From: Haloglycomyces albus DSM 45210
GTDB lineage: Bacteria; Actinomycetota; Actinomycetes; Mycobacteriales; Micromonosporaceae
Assembly: GCF_000527155.1 (NCBI RefSeq)
Contig: NZ_AZUQ01000001.1
Location: forward strand, 62,001 to 126,000
Direction of reading: 5' to 3'
Length of the DNA stretch: 64,000 nt
Position numbers and translations under genes: made by a program
Shown: positions 43,356 through 52,581 of the stretch, piece after piece
Position numbering within the stretch: position 1 is the first letter of the stretch
Layout: every line of letters starts with the position of its first letter
Notes under the pieces: generated by a model
What the model saw: only the letters and a program-made list of their open reading frames with translations
Told to the model about the DNA's origin: nothing
The model's database searches: none

Positions 43356-44727
43356 GCAGACGCTCGGCCAGGAAACGCTCCACCTGGTCCAGCGACACAC
43401 GTTCCTGCTTCATGGTGTCCCGGTCACGAATGGTGACCGCCTGGTCGTCAAGGGTATCGAAGTCGACGGTGACGCAGAACGGCGTACCCACCTCATCGGC
43501 ACGCCGGTAGCGGCGGCCGATCGCGCCCGCGTCGTCGAATTCGACGTTCCACCGACGCCGGAGCTGAGTGGCCAAGTCCTTGGCCTTCGGCGATAGCTTC
43601 TCATTGCGGCTCAACGGAAGCACGGCGGCCTTCACCGGGGCCAGACGCGGGTCGAAACGCATGACCGTGCGCTTGTCCACTCCGCCCTTGGCATTGGGGG
43701 CCTCATCGACGTCATAGGCCTCAATCAGGAAGGCGAGAACCATGCGGGTCAAACCGGACGCCGGTTCGATGACGTACGGTGTCCAACGCTCGCCCTTGGC
43801 CTGATCGAAGTAGGACAGGTCTTGACCCGAATGCGCGGCGTGAGTGGACAGATCATAGTCGGTCCGGTTCGCCACACCCTCCAGTTCGTCGAACTCCTTG
43901 CCCCCGAAGCCGAAGCGATACTCGATGTCGACGGTGCGCTTCGAATAGTGGCTGAGGTCTTCCTTGGCGTGCTCGTGCCGACGCAGGTTCTCCGGTGAGA
44001 GTCCAAGGTCGATGTACCAGTTCCAGCGGGCCTCCAGCCAGTATTCGTGCCATTCCTCGTCACTGCCGGGCTCGACGAAGTACTCCATCTCCATCTGTTC
44101 GAATTCCCGCGTACGGAAAATGAAGTTCCCGGGGGTGATCTCGTTTCGGAACGACTTACCCACCTGAGCGATACCGAAGGGGGGTTTCTTACGCGCGGAG
44201 GTCATCACGTTGGAGAAGTTCACGAAGATCCCCTGTGCGGTCTCCGGGCGCAGGAAGTGCTCGCTGCCCGCACCCTCGACCGCACCCAGGCTGGTGCGCA
44301 TCAATCCATTGAAGTTGCGTGGCTCGGAGAACGATTGCCGCGCACCACAGTGCGGGCAGGCAATGTCGGCGAGCCCGTTTTCCGGAGGACGGCTGTGCTT
44401 GGCCTCGTAGTTCTCCAGAAGGTGGTCGGCGCGGAAACGCTTGTGGCAGGACTGGCATTCGGTGAGAGGGTCGGTGAACTGTTCGACGTGGCCGGACGCC
44501 TCCCACACCTGGGGGTTGAGAATGATGGCCGAGTCGAGACCCACGACGTCGTCGCGTTGCCGCACCATCGAGGCCCACCAGTGCTCGCGAAGGTTGTCCT
44601 TCAGCTCAACACCGAGCGGACCGTAATCCCAGGCTGACCGGGTCCCTCCGTAAATCTCCGAGGAAGGGAAGACGAAACCACGCCGCTTGGCGAGGCTGAT
44701 GATGGCGTCATTTCGGTCTTTGGCCAT
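43351..44727 (-). CDS. glyS: Glycyl-tRNA synthetase (alpha2 type)
   Basis: 458-residue class II aminoacyl-tRNA synthetase. Start at ATG 44727 ([20 protein letters not shown]) with AAGGAG upstream; the longer frame adds a non-conserved leader. An internal zinc-like set [10 protein letters not shown] and [10 protein letters not shown] precedes motif 2 and its [18 protein letters not shown]. Motif 2 is [20 protein letters not shown]. The C-terminal anticodon-binding domain includes [19 protein letters not shown] and [19 protein letters not shown]. The gene ends within a region of short tandem repeats. Confidence 0.97.
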   Translation of the reverse strand: MAKDRNDAIISLAKRRGFVFPSSEIYGGTRSAWDYGPLGVELKDNLREHWWASMVRQRDDVVGLDSAIILNPQVWEASGHVEQFTDPLTECQSCHKRFRADHLLENYEAKHSRPPENGLADIACPHCGARQSFSEPRNFNGLMRTSLGAVEGAGSEHFLRPETAQGIFVNFSNVMTSARKKPPFGIAQVGKSFRNEITPGNFIFRTREFEQMEMEYFVEPGSDEEWHEYWLEARWNWYIDLGLSPENLRRHEHAKEDLSHYSKRTVDIEYRFGFGGKEFDELEGVANRTDYDLSTHAAHSGQDLSYFDQAKGERWTPYVIEPASGLTRMVLAFLIEAYDVDEAPNAKGGVDKRTVMRFDPRLAPVKAAVLPLSRNEKLSPKAKDLATQLRRRWNVEFDDAGAIGRRYRRADEVGTPFCVTVDFDTLDDQAVTIRDRDTMKQERVSLDQVERFLAERLH

Positions 44728-44986
44728 GAGATTCTCCTTTTGCTCTTCCGGCTGGCGGTCGGCGAGACTAAACATCAGTTGTAGCATTCGCGCGCGTATC
44801 ACGCACGTTGAAATCAGCGGGGCCGTTCTCGCGACAGCATCCACCGAAGGTCATTCGACGGTAGTACGACGGACGGTCACCACGATGGAATCCGGCCTGC
44901 TGAGAGTGACAATGCTGAGACACCACCTTACCGCGCAGTCACGTCGACGTGTAGCCGACACCCGCCGGTTGTGGAGTGACCCGACC

Positions 44987-45592
44987 CTAATCGGCCGCGG
45001 TGCCACGCCAACCGCAGACGGCGACGTTCAGGTCACGACCTTCCTGCTCCATGACCACCGTCAGCGTGACCTCCGAACCCTCATCGCTTTCCATGACGAC
45101 TTCATAGTCCTCATAGGTCGGGATCAGACGGTCGACCTCCCACTCTTGGCCTTCCCATTCCTCCCATTCGGAGGTGTAGGCACTGGAGGGACGTTTTTGC
45201 AGTTCACCGCAGAGACTGGCATAGGCTTCGTCCCACGATCCGCTGGAGACGCTCGCCATGAATTCTTCCGCCGAGGATTCGATGTTGCGCTGCAGCCCTT
45301 CGTCGATCTTAACCAGAGCGGTAACGAACGCCACGCCAATACCCGAACAGAGTACGACACCGAGAACAATCGGAACGATGACCTTCAACGCGGTACGTCC
45401 CGCGTTCCTCTCGGTGGGAGGGGCGGCGAAGGGAACATAGATTCCCGGAATGAAGGATTCCTCGGGTTCTTCCTCGCGCGGCCGATTGTCCTCGGCTTCC
45501 GACGATAGGACGGCGGCCTCGTCAGACGGTTCGTCCGACTGCTGTTCTCCCTGAGGATCGTCGCGGTCGTGGGGTCGCGGCGTGTCGGTCAC
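44987..45592 (-). CDS. Single-pass membrane protein, Rv0361/DUF4878-like
   Basis: 201 residues. An acidic cytosolic N-terminus (DEAAVLSSEAEDNRPREEEP), one membrane helix (ALKVIVPIVLGVVLCSGIGV) and an extracytoplasmic NTF2-like domain of about 100 residues with two Cys (ASLCGELQKRP and VAVCGWRG), which may form a disulfide. It resembles mycobacterial Rv0361-type membrane proteins. The start overlaps the upstream monooxygenase-like gene stop by four bases (ATGA), showing coupled translation. Function unknown. Confidence 0.75.
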   Translation of the reverse strand: MTDTPRPHDRDDPQGEQQSDEPSDEAAVLSSEAEDNRPREEEPEESFIPGIYVPFAAPPTERNAGRTALKVIVPIVLGVVLCSGIGVAFVTALVKIDEGLQRNIESSAEEFMASVSSGSWDEAYASLCGELQKRPSSAYTSEWEEWEGQEWEVDRLIPTYEDYEVVMESDEGSEVTLTVVMEQEGRDLNVAVCGWRGTAAD

Positions 45593-45936
45593 GGCTGGTC
45601 GCTCCTGCCTATGGTGTCGGGCGAGTGGTCCGAGGTGGTGACGGTGCTGGAAGATCCGGGCTCACACGTCACCAGAGTTTCAAATCCCACCGCTTCGGGT
45701 AGTGCCTGTGACAAGAGTGGGGTCGACATTTTCACGTCGTAGCTGGACAGACTGCGACGGTAATCCCCAATATTGTCCCATTCGGTCCACAGTACCCACG
45801 TTTCGGGCTCATCGACGGCGCGCGCCACTCCACCTCGGAGGTAGCCCCGGCACCGCGCGAAGGCTTCTAGGGCAGGGGCGGCTTCCTTTTGGAATCGCTC
45901 GGGGTCGTCGGTGCTGAATCGATTGATTGCCAACAT
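45589..45936 (-). CDS. Antibiotic biosynthesis monooxygenase (ABM)-domain protein
   Basis: 115 residues. The ferredoxin-like ABM fold is seen in LAINRFSTDDPERFQKEAAP, then YLRGGVARAVDEPETWVLWT and EWDNIGDYRRSLSSYDVKM. Small single-domain ABM proteins are often heme-degrading or quinone oxygenases, but this one lacks a recognisable heme-binding His/Asn set. First gene of a two-gene operon with the membrane protein (4-bp overlap). Confidence 0.8.
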   Translation of the reverse strand: MLAINRFSTDDPERFQKEAAPALEAFARCRGYLRGGVARAVDEPETWVLWTEWDNIGDYRRSLSSYDVKMSTPLLSQALPEAVGFETLVTCEPGSSSTVTTSDHSPDTIGRSDQP

Positions 45937-45960
45937 CAGGCTTAGTCTAATGCGTCGCCA

Positions 45961-46395
45961 CTATGAACCACCCGAGGTGGTGGAACAGGTGGAACACAGA
46001 CCATGCAGTTCCACGGTATGGCCGACGTCGCTGAAACCGTTCTCCTCCGCCACACGCAGGGCCCATTTTTCCACCGTCGGACCGGAGACCTCCACGGCCG
46101 CACCGCAGGAACGACACACCAAATGGTGATGATGCTCGGTGGCCTCACAACGACGATAGAGATAGTCACCCCCGGGCAAACGCATGACGTCGACGATGTC
46201 GGCGTCCGCCAATGCCTGCAGGGTCCGATATACGGTCGTCAGGCCGATTTTGGACCCACGGCTCTTCAAAATCGCGTGTAGGTCCTGTGCCGAACGGAAG
46301 GAGTCCTCTTCCTGCAATAGTTCCATCACCGCGGCCCGCTGTTTGGTGGAACGGGTCATGGAACTGGTTGGTTTCGCCCCTTGAGGGTTCGGCAT
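45961..46395 (-). CDS. zur: Fur-family repressor, probable zinc sensor Zur
   Basis: 144-residue metalloregulator. The winged helix contains STKQRAAVMELLQEEDSFRS and IGLTTVYRTLQALADADIV. Metal sites: TEHHHHLVCRSCGAAVE near residue 90 and VELHGLCSTCSTTS at the C-terminus (four structural cysteines). It is the last gene of znuC-znuB-smtB-zur and overlaps smtB at TAATG. The set with an ArsR/SmtB gene matches the mycobacterial smtB-furB (zur) arrangement. Target sites should resemble the palindrome at 49468-49482. Confidence 0.93.
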   Translation of the reverse strand: MPNPQGAKPTSSMTRSTKQRAAVMELLQEEDSFRSAQDLHAILKSRGSKIGLTTVYRTLQALADADIVDVMRLPGGDYLYRRCEATEHHHHLVCRSCGAAVEVSGPTVEKWALRVAEENGFSDVGHTVELHGLCSTCSTTSGGS

Positions 46396-46748
46396 TAGTG
46401 GTGGCCTTCCTGTGCGTGGTGCACCGCGTCGGTCACGATGTGTGCGATGTGGTCGTCTACCAAGCTATAGGATATTTCGCGCCCGGTTCGCGTGCCGTGC
46501 ACGACCCCGGCGGCGCGCAGAATCCGCAGGTGCTGGCTGACCAACGGCTGGCTGACGTGAAGTGCGTCAACGAGTTCGTGCACATACCGAGGACTGCCGG
46601 CCAACTCCATGACGATGGCGATCCGCAAGGGCGCGGATATGGACCGTAGCAGTTCCGCGGCGGCTTCGAAACTCGCGTTGTCGTCCGGATGTCGAGCACC
46701 GGATACGGGGTACTCGTCCATTCTGGGCTGATTCTCGTCACTTGGCAC
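46395..46748 (-). CDS. smtB: ArsR/SmtB-family metalloregulator
   Basis: 117-residue winged-helix repressor. DNA-binding helix HVSQPLVSQHLRILRAAGVV near residue 64 and wing GTRTGREISYSL. The C-terminal helix ends HIVTDAVHHAQEGHH, His-rich as expected for the alpha5 zinc site (ASP-X-HIS pattern D-H near residue 100). In mycobacteria SmtB responds to high zinc and controls the zur gene. It overlaps znuB by 11 bp and zur by one base. Confidence 0.9.
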   Translation of the reverse strand: MPSDENQPRMDEYPVSGARHPDDNASFEAAAELLRSISAPLRIAIVMELAGSPRYVHELVDALHVSQPLVSQHLRILRAAGVVHGTRTGREISYSLVDDHIAHIVTDAVHHAQEGHH

Positions 46749-47622
46749 TGGTCAACGATATCGCGTCCGCAGCGTCAAGGCCAGTTCCAGCACTGCGTCG
46801 CCGCATGATCGCCCGACCGAGTGTGGCGACGACGGTGACCGCAACGAACACGGCGATGGCCAGCAAGACGATCGTCGCTCCGGGGGGTACGTCGAGGCGA
46901 CCGGCGAGCAGAACTCCGCTTCCCGCCACCAAGGAGCCACCCACCATCGCGATCAGGTACGTGGAACGGAACGAACGTCCAATCTGAGAAGCGGTCACGA
47001 CCGGAATCACCAACAGCGCCGAAACCAACAGCAGTCCCACCACACGCATCGACACCGACACCACTACGGCCGCCGTAGCGAGCAGAACCATGTTGAGCGC
47101 AATAGTCGGTATTCCCGCCGCCCGCGCGTGGGTTTCGTCGATACTGATCGCCGCCAACCACGGCAGGAGCAGGCTCATGAGAATCACGACCAGTCCCCCG
47201 CCTACGGCGATGAACAGAACGTCGTCGCTACTGGTCGTCAACAGTGAACCGAACAGGAAGCTCTGCAGGTTAGCCAGACCTTTGTCCTCCGCCACCGAAG
47301 TCAGGAAAACGCCGCCGGCGATACCGCCGTAAAACATCATCGCCAGGGCAACGTCACCGGACGTTTTAGAGTACGTACGTAGCAGCTCGATGACGATGGC
47401 GGCCAATATGGTTGCTGCCAAAGTGGTCCACAAGGGCGTTACCGAGGTGATGAGCCCGACGGCCACTCCGGTGATGGCCACGTGCCCAAGCCCGTCCCCC
47501 AGAAGGGCCAGCCTGCGTTGCACGAGGAACACCCCCACCGTGGGAGCGCACAGACCCACGATCAATGCGCTGAACAGGGCGTTGCGCATGAATTCGTAGT
47601 CGAGCATGGCGGTAATGCTCAT
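46738..47622 (-). CDS. znuB: Zinc ABC transporter permease ZnuB
   Basis: 294-residue ABC-3 family permease with eight to nine hydrophobic segments. Family motifs: YEFMRNALFSALIVGLCAPT, VGVFLVQRRLALLGDGLGHV near residue 30 and TVVLVSALLVIPVVTA-like AllLVSALLVIPVVTASQIG near 210. Translationally coupled to znuC (ATGA overlap) and smtB. Carries Zn2+ (or Mn2+) across the membrane. Confidence 0.94.
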   Translation of the reverse strand: MSITAMLDYEFMRNALFSALIVGLCAPTVGVFLVQRRLALLGDGLGHVAITGVAVGLITSVTPLWTTLAATILAAIVIELLRTYSKTSGDVALAMMFYGGIAGGVFLTSVAEDKGLANLQSFLFGSLLTTSSDDVLFIAVGGGLVVILMSLLLPWLAAISIDETHARAAGIPTIALNMVLLATAAVVVSVSMRVVGLLLVSALLVIPVVTASQIGRSFRSTYLIAMVGGSLVAGSGVLLAGRLDVPPGATIVLLAIAVFVAVTVVATLGRAIMRRRSAGTGLDAADAISLTSAK

Positions 47623-48431
47623 CGGCGTACTCCTCCAGAATCGTTGGGTCGCAAGTCATTAAGGCCACGCAGGCCGGTGGTGTCGGTGTCCCCGAGCTGA
47701 TCGGGGTGAAGGCATCCCTGTGAATCTCCGGACGGACCCGGCTTTGATTCGCTGGGGCCGTCATAGGCCTTGCGCCCACGATGCAGATGAACGGTCCGAT
47801 GTAGATACTGTTGCAGCGGACCGGCCTCGTGTGTCACCAGCACCAAGGTGCAGCCCTCGTCCAGTTTTCGGGCGATGACCTCGGTGAGAAGCTCCTGCGT
47901 CTCCACGTCCACTCCCACGGTGGGCTCGTCCATGATCAACATGTCGGGAGCTCCGGCCAGTGCCCGAGCGATATAGGCGCGCTGCTGCTGCCCACCGGAC
48001 AGTTCTCCCATGGGCTTGCGCGCAAGGACGTTCAGATCAACGGCGGCAATCGCCTCCCAGGTCGCCACTCGATCGTCACGGGTGGCGGGGAATCCGGTCG
48101 GACGTCGGTTCAGGCGTCCGGAGGCGACCGTTTCATATACGGTGGTGGGAATGTTTCCCTGCCCGTCGGCCCGCTGTGGCACGTACCCGATCCGTGCCCG
48201 CACCCGTCGGTTGAGTCGACGCCGTCCAAACAGCTCGATGCGACCGGCACTGAGCGGAGTAAGCCCCAGAACGGCCTTGATGAGAGTGGATTTTCCAGAA
48301 CCGTTGGAGCCGGTGAGTGCCACCGATTCACCCGGGTGAATATCGAGGTTGAAGTCGCTGAGCACCGGTTGACGATGGTAGGAGACGACCGCGTCGCTGA
48401 TCGTGACGGCGGTGGGCGTGTGCGAGGCCAT
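47619..48431 (-). CDS. znuC: Zinc ABC transporter ATPase ZnuC
   Basis: 270-residue ATP-binding subunit. Walker A LTGSNGSGKSTLIKAVLG near residue 38, signature LSGGQQQRAYIARALAGAPD near 145, Walker B MLIMDEPTVGVDVETQELL and the switch LVTHEAG near 198. A C-terminal extension of about 50 residues, rich in Ser and Pro, is not part of the usual domain. It overlaps znuB by four bases and follows the solute-binding protein gene with a 58-bp gap. Confidence 0.95.
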   Translation of the reverse strand: MASHTPTAVTISDAVVSYHRQPVLSDFNLDIHPGESVALTGSNGSGKSTLIKAVLGLTPLSAGRIELFGRRRLNRRVRARIGYVPQRADGQGNIPTTVYETVASGRLNRRPTGFPATRDDRVATWEAIAAVDLNVLARKPMGELSGGQQQRAYIARALAGAPDMLIMDEPTVGVDVETQELLTEVIARKLDEGCTLVLVTHEAGPLQQYLHRTVHLHRGRKAYDGPSESKPGPSGDSQGCLHPDQLGDTDTTGLRGLNDLRPNDSGGVRR

Positions 48432-48489
48432 GGGCTCTTCCTATTGTTCGGTGGCCGACCGTGGTCGTGACGGTCGGCCACATCGTGGT

Positions 48490-49446
48490 TTACTTCAGCG
48501 CCGATTCCAACGCTGTGAGATTGTCGCGCATGAGACTGAAGTAGTCGTCGTTCTCATCCACGGTGACTTCGATGGGGCTGAGCACATCGGTGGTGGCGCC
48601 GGTTTCACGGGCAATGGTGTCGGCGACGTCCGAAGAGGCGGTGCTTTCGAAGAAGATGGTATCGATATCGTTGTCGCGCATGAAATCGGAGATTTCGGCT
48701 ATGCGCTGCGAGGTGGGCTCCTGATCGGGGCTGAGGCCGGAGATCGCGATTTGATGTAGATCGTAGCGATCGGCGAGGTATCCGAAGGCGGCATGCGAAA
48801 CGACCATGTCCCGGTTGTCCAGTTCCGACAGAGCCGAAGTGTACTCCTCGTCCAATCGGGTCAGCTCGGACTCGAAATCGGCGGCATTGGACTCGTAGTC
48901 CTCGGCATTGTCCGGGTCCAACTCGGCCAGACGATCGGCGATGTCGTGGCCCATGGCCGCGTAACGGGTGGGATCAAGCCACAGATGGGGGTCGATGTCA
49001 CCGTGGTCGTGGTCGTGACCGTCATCGTCGCCGCCATGGTCGTCATCATCATCGTGCTCGTGCTCGTCCACGATTTCGGCTTCGTAAGCCAGAACGTCGG
49101 CGTTGTCGGCGACGTCCAGGGACTTGTCGGCGGCGTGTTCGGCCACGGCGTCGTCGAGCGCCGGAATGTAGTCGGGGAGATAGACCACGAGATCCGAGTC
49201 CACCACCTCCGTCATGGCTTCCATTTCGATCTCCATGTCGTGGGGCTCCACACCTTCGGGAGCCAGGTCGGCCACCTCGACGTGGTCCCCGCCGACCTGC
49301 TCGGCGGCAAAGGCGAGCGGATAGAAGCCCGCTACGACGTCGAGAGCGCCGTCGCCGGCCGCCGATCCGGTGTCGTCACCGCAGGCGGTGAGAGCGGTTG
49401 TGGCCATACCCAGTGCGGAGGCCGATAGGATGATTCTCTTTCGCAT
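48490..49446 (-). CDS. znuA: Zinc ABC transporter solute-binding lipoprotein ZnuA
   Basis: 318-residue cluster A-I binding protein. Lipobox ALTAC near residue 21. The metal-site histidines are in EGVEPHDMEIE (~72), IDPHLWLDPTRY (~155), VVSHAAFGYLAD and the final FFESTASSDVADTI. A His/Asp-rich charged loop, about residues 127-150 with alternating H, D and G, precedes the second histidine and is typical of zinc-specific members. First gene of the znuACB-smtB-zur operon, with a Zur-box-like palindrome at 49468-49482, 22 bp before the ATG. Confidence 0.95.
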   Translation of the reverse strand: MRKRIILSASALGMATTALTACGDDTGSAAGDGALDVVAGFYPLAFAAEQVGGDHVEVADLAPEGVEPHDMEIEMEAMTEVVDSDLVVYLPDYIPALDDAVAEHAADKSLDVADNADVLAYEAEIVDEHEHDDDDDHGGDDDGHDHDHGDIDPHLWLDPTRYAAMGHDIADRLAELDPDNAEDYESNAADFESELTRLDEEYTSALSELDNRDMVVSHAAFGYLADRYDLHQIAISGLSPDQEPTSQRIAEISDFMRDNDIDTIFFESTASSDVADTIARETGATTDVLSPIEVTVDENDDYFSLMRDNLTALESALK

Positions 49447-49467
49447 GGAAGCAAGCCTGCCTGGAGA

Positions 49468-49482
49468 TGATAATCATTGTCA
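49468..49482. promoter_or_regulatory. Zur-box-like palindrome upstream of znuA
   Basis: TGATAAT-C-ATTGTCA: 7-1-7 inverted repeat with one mismatch. It has the TGAxAAT/ATTxTCA form of Fur/Zur operators and lies 22 bp before the znuA start. Confidence 0.8.
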
Positions 49483-49606
49483 ACAACTTATGGATTCACC
49501 GGGTACGGCCCATACTCCACGTCCACACCGCTCACCTGCCCCACGACTCGCCGCCACGCCTCCGACGTCATCCCATCGCGTGTATTCGAGCTCACTCGAA
49601 TACCGA

Positions 49607-50371
49607 TCAAGCGGTTCCGAAACGGCGATCGCGCCTGGCGAAGTTCTCCACGGCCTTCCACAGGTGCCTCCGATCGAAATCGGGCCACAGCACGTCCATG
49701 AACTCGAATTCCGCATAGGCAAGCTGCCACAACATGCAGTTGGAGATGCGCTGTTCGCCCGAGGACCGTACGAAAAGGTCCACATCCGGCAGGTCGGGGT
49801 TGTAGAGATAACGCGCGAAGACCTTTTCGGTCACCTTGTCGGGATTGACCTTTCCATCGCGCACGTCCACCGCCAACGCCGCCGCGGCATCCGCTACTTC
49901 GGCGCGACCGCCGTAATTCACGCAGAACTGCAAGGTCAACTTATCGTTATCTCGACTCATGTCCTCCGCCACCAGCAGCTCGTCGATGACGCTTTTCCAG
50001 AGTTTTGGACGACGCCCCGCCCAGCGAATCCGCACGCCCATCGCATTGAGTTCGTCTCTGCGACGATGAATCACATCGCGGTTGAATCCCATCAGCCAGG
50101 CCACCTCGTCGGGGGAACGCCGCCAGTTCTCCGTGGAGAAGGCAAAGGCCGAGAGAGTGGTGATGCCCATCTCTATGGCTCCCTCGATGACGTCGAAGAG
50201 CGAGGACTCCCCCTCGGCATGCCCTTCCGTACGCTTCTTTCCGCGCTGCTTGGCCCAACGGCCGTTGCCGTCCATGACCAGGGCAACGTGTTTGGGAAGC
50301 ACCGAGGCGGGAATGGAGGGCGGTTGGGCGCCCGTCGGATGCGGTTTCGGTGGTTCATAGTGTCGAGCCAC
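49607..50371 (-). CDS. uppS: Isoprenyl (polyprenyl) diphosphate synthase, cis type
   Basis: 254-residue cis-prenyltransferase that makes the decaprenyl or undecaprenyl carrier for cell-wall synthesis. Catalytic Asp in ALVMDGNGRWAKQRGKKRTE near residue 34, STENWRRSPDEV near 80 and the signature DLFVRSSGEQRISNCMLWQL near 205, ending FEFMDVLWPDFD. It lies next to recO on the same strand, as in many actinobacteria. Confidence 0.96.
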   Translation of the reverse strand: MARHYEPPKPHPTGAQPPSIPASVLPKHVALVMDGNGRWAKQRGKKRTEGHAEGESSLFDVIEGAIEMGITTLSAFAFSTENWRRSPDEVAWLMGFNRDVIHRRRDELNAMGVRIRWAGRRPKLWKSVIDELLVAEDMSRDNDKLTLQFCVNYGGRAEVADAAAALAVDVRDGKVNPDKVTEKVFARYLYNPDLPDVDLFVRSSGEQRISNCMLWQLAYAEFEFMDVLWPDFDRRHLWKAVENFARRDRRFGTA

Positions 50372-50509
50372 TGTTATGTCCTCATTTCTGTTCTCCGCTC
50401 ACAGCATGCCGATTACCTCCAGAGATTACTCGACCTCACCGGTTCGACCAATGCGACGGGCGACCAAAGGAGACACCACAGACGATCCGACACGACGCGA
50501 CATCGGCCG

Positions 50510-51256
50510 TTAACGCTGTGCGTAACGCAGGGTGGACAGTCCACGCTGCGAATGCCATTGGAAATGCGCGGCCACCAGGCCGGCGACCTCTCTCTGCTCC
50601 ACCGGGCCCACCTCGTGGGCGGTGCGCCAATCTCCTGCGTCGAGGGCGCGCAACAGGCGGTGGGCGTCCGCACTGGGCACAACGGATTTACCGGGACGAC
50701 ATTCGGAGCAGACGGCGCCCCCGGCGGCCACGGCGAAGGCTCGATGGTCACCTTCCCGCCCGCACACGGCGCACTCGGACAACGACGGTGCCCATCCGGC
50801 CGCCTTCATGCCGCGAAGCAGGTAGGAGTCACGGATCAGAAAGGGATTGAAGTCGGTCTCCGCCAAGGCGCGCAACGCACCGCCGGAGAGCTGGAAGATG
50901 TCGGGGTCCGCCTGACCGTCTTCGGGAACCAATCGTTCGGTGGCTTCGCTGATGACGCAGGCGACGGTGTAGGACTCCCACCGTTGGCTGATGACCCCGC
51001 TGTTGAGGTGGAGCCCCACCGCTTGACTGACGGTATGCAGATCGCCGCGACCCTCGATGAGCTGCACGTCGACATGGCAGAAGGGGGCGAGTCGCGACCC
51101 GAACTTGGACCCGGTACGACGCAGTCCCTTGGCAACGGCGCGGAATCGACCGAGATTGCGCCCGAACATGGAGACGATGGTGTCGGCTTCGCCCAGTTTA
51201 TAGGTACGCAGGACGAGCACGTCGTCGCGAAGCAGTCGTCGGGTCCCCAAGGCCAT
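50510..51256 (-). CDS. recO: DNA repair protein RecO
   Basis: 248 residues. The OB-fold N-terminus is DDVLVLRTYKLGEADTIVSM, then GRFRAVAKGLRRTGSKFGSR. The zinc module is CAVCGREGDHRAF with CSECRP. The C-terminal helical part completes the family. Works with RecR to load RecA during gap repair. Upstream of uppS with a 138-bp gap. Confidence 0.95.
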   Translation of the reverse strand: MALGTRRLLRDDVLVLRTYKLGEADTIVSMFGRNLGRFRAVAKGLRRTGSKFGSRLAPFCHVDVQLIEGRGDLHTVSQAVGLHLNSGVISQRWESYTVACVISEATERLVPEDGQADPDIFQLSGGALRALAETDFNPFLIRDSYLLRGMKAAGWAPSLSECAVCGREGDHRAFAVAAGGAVCSECRPGKSVVPSADAHRLLRALDAGDWRTAHEVGPVEQREVAGLVAAHFQWHSQRGLSTLRYAQR

Positions 51257-51492
51257 GTTTCCAGTCTAATCCATGGTCGACGGCCGGGTAGGCCAGCGCT
51301 GCGCCGCCGTCCCCAGGGGGAGCGGAAGCAGGGGTGAGGAGGGACCTTCGTTCCGCACAGGTGCAATATGCCCATCGGTGCCACTACAAACGGTTTGGGC
51401 GTCGCATGGCTGGATGCCCGAAAAGGCTGTGTTGCATAATGATTGTGGCCTTTGCAACGGACGGGACAGTAATACAGTCCAGAAAGGACACA

Positions 51493-52530
51493 ATGTCGGC
51501 GCACAGCCCACGGGTCTCGGTCATGCCTCCCGAAGCTCCACCTGGAGCCTTGATGGACGCTCCCATGCGGGCACGGTTCCATCATGAGCTGCGGCAGATC
51601 GATCGGAGCGTCGCGGACCTGAACCCCACGCAGTATCCCCAGTTCGACGACCCATTGCGCACTCTCCATTCCTGGGGGCACCCCGATCTCAGTCGCCAGG
51701 CGGCACCGTTGGCGCGGTTGCGCGATGAAGTGTCCGGCGATCCCGCCGCCATGCGGCGAGCGACCCGAATGTGGGGATCGATCGCTCGGGAGGAGTCGCA
51801 CATCGAACGGCGTATGGTCCGGTCGAGCCGGAACGATCCGGCGATCCGGCAGGCCGCCCGCCACGTCCACGTGGTCGGCCAGTCCGGCGAGGTGATGCAT
51901 GCGGTCTGCCGTCATGCGGAACGGCTGTCGTTCCTGGGGCGGTTGATGATCAACGGGGTACTCAGCGAGCTGGTGGGCAGCCTGTACCACAATGTCATCC
52001 GTAACGCCTTGGACGGATTGGGGAATGAAACGGTCGTCGACGTCGCTCGGGCCGGGTACGAAATCAGTCGGGCCACCGCTTCGGCGATGACCCTCACCAA
52101 ACGCATCACTTTGGCCATGGGATTGCTGGGGAAGGTGGCCAGTCGTTACGGTCGTGGCAGCCTGCACGCGGGCGGCTGGACGCCGGACGAATCCGAGGAG
52201 TCGGAATCCGAACCCGACGACGCGGACGATGATTTCGAACCACCCGGCGTCCTCGATGATTTGGACGGTCAAGACTGGAGCGATGACGTCTGGGAGTCCG
52301 ACGAGGTCATGGACTCTCTGGCCGATCCGGTGGAATCCCTGACGGAGGAACTGCACCAGGTCGCCGAGGTCGCTCAGGAGTTGGACTTCGACCCCGACAT
52401 CTGGGGTTCCTGGGGCCGAGAGTGGGCCGCGGAGTACCACCTGGAGGTGGAGGAGATCGCGCTATTCACCGAGCAAACGTCCTGGGAATTGGCCGATCTA
52501 CCCGATGTGGACGGCTTCTCGGCGTCGTGA
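51493..52530 (+). CDS. Hypothetical acidic actinobacterial protein
   Basis: 345 residues; I do not recognise it. Start at ATG 51493 with AGAAAGGAC upstream; the frame is open further, but the earlier residues (Cys/Arg-rich) look non-coding. The N-terminal half is Arg-rich and helical (RFHHELRQIDRSVADLNPTQ). The C-terminal half has a highly acidic patch (SEESESEPDDADDDFEPPGV) and helices ending ELADLPDVDGFSAS. No membrane segment or signal. It is divergent from recO (236-bp gap) and convergent with ppc across a terminator. Confidence 0.7.
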   Translation: MSAHSPRVSVMPPEAPPGALMDAPMRARFHHELRQIDRSVADLNPTQYPQFDDPLRTLHSWGHPDLSRQAAPLARLRDEVSGDPAAMRRATRMWGSIAREESHIERRMVRSSRNDPAIRQAARHVHVVGQSGEVMHAVCRHAERLSFLGRLMINGVLSELVGSLYHNVIRNALDGLGNETVVDVARAGYEISRATASAMTLTKRITLAMGLLGKVASRYGRGSLHAGGWTPDESEESESEPDDADDDFEPPGVLDDLDGQDWSDDVWESDEVMDSLADPVESLTEELHQVAEVAQELDFDPDIWGSWGREWAAEYHLEVEEIALFTEQTSWELADLPDVDGFSAS

Positions 52531-52535
52531 GCAAT

Positions 52536-52562
52536 GTGGGGAGCCCGGTAAGGACTCCCCAC
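52536..52562. terminator. Bidirectional terminator between hypothetical gene and ppc
   Basis: GTGGGGAG pairs with CTCCCCAC (52536-52543 with 52555-52562) with an 11-base loop. It sits between two convergent genes, six bases after the first stop. Confidence 0.65.
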
Positions 52563-52581
52563 GCACATACAGGAATTTGAA

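Noticed and set aside
44728-44986. Possible T-box leader of glyS
   Set aside because: No specifier-loop or antiterminator signature is visible and no terminator precedes the start.
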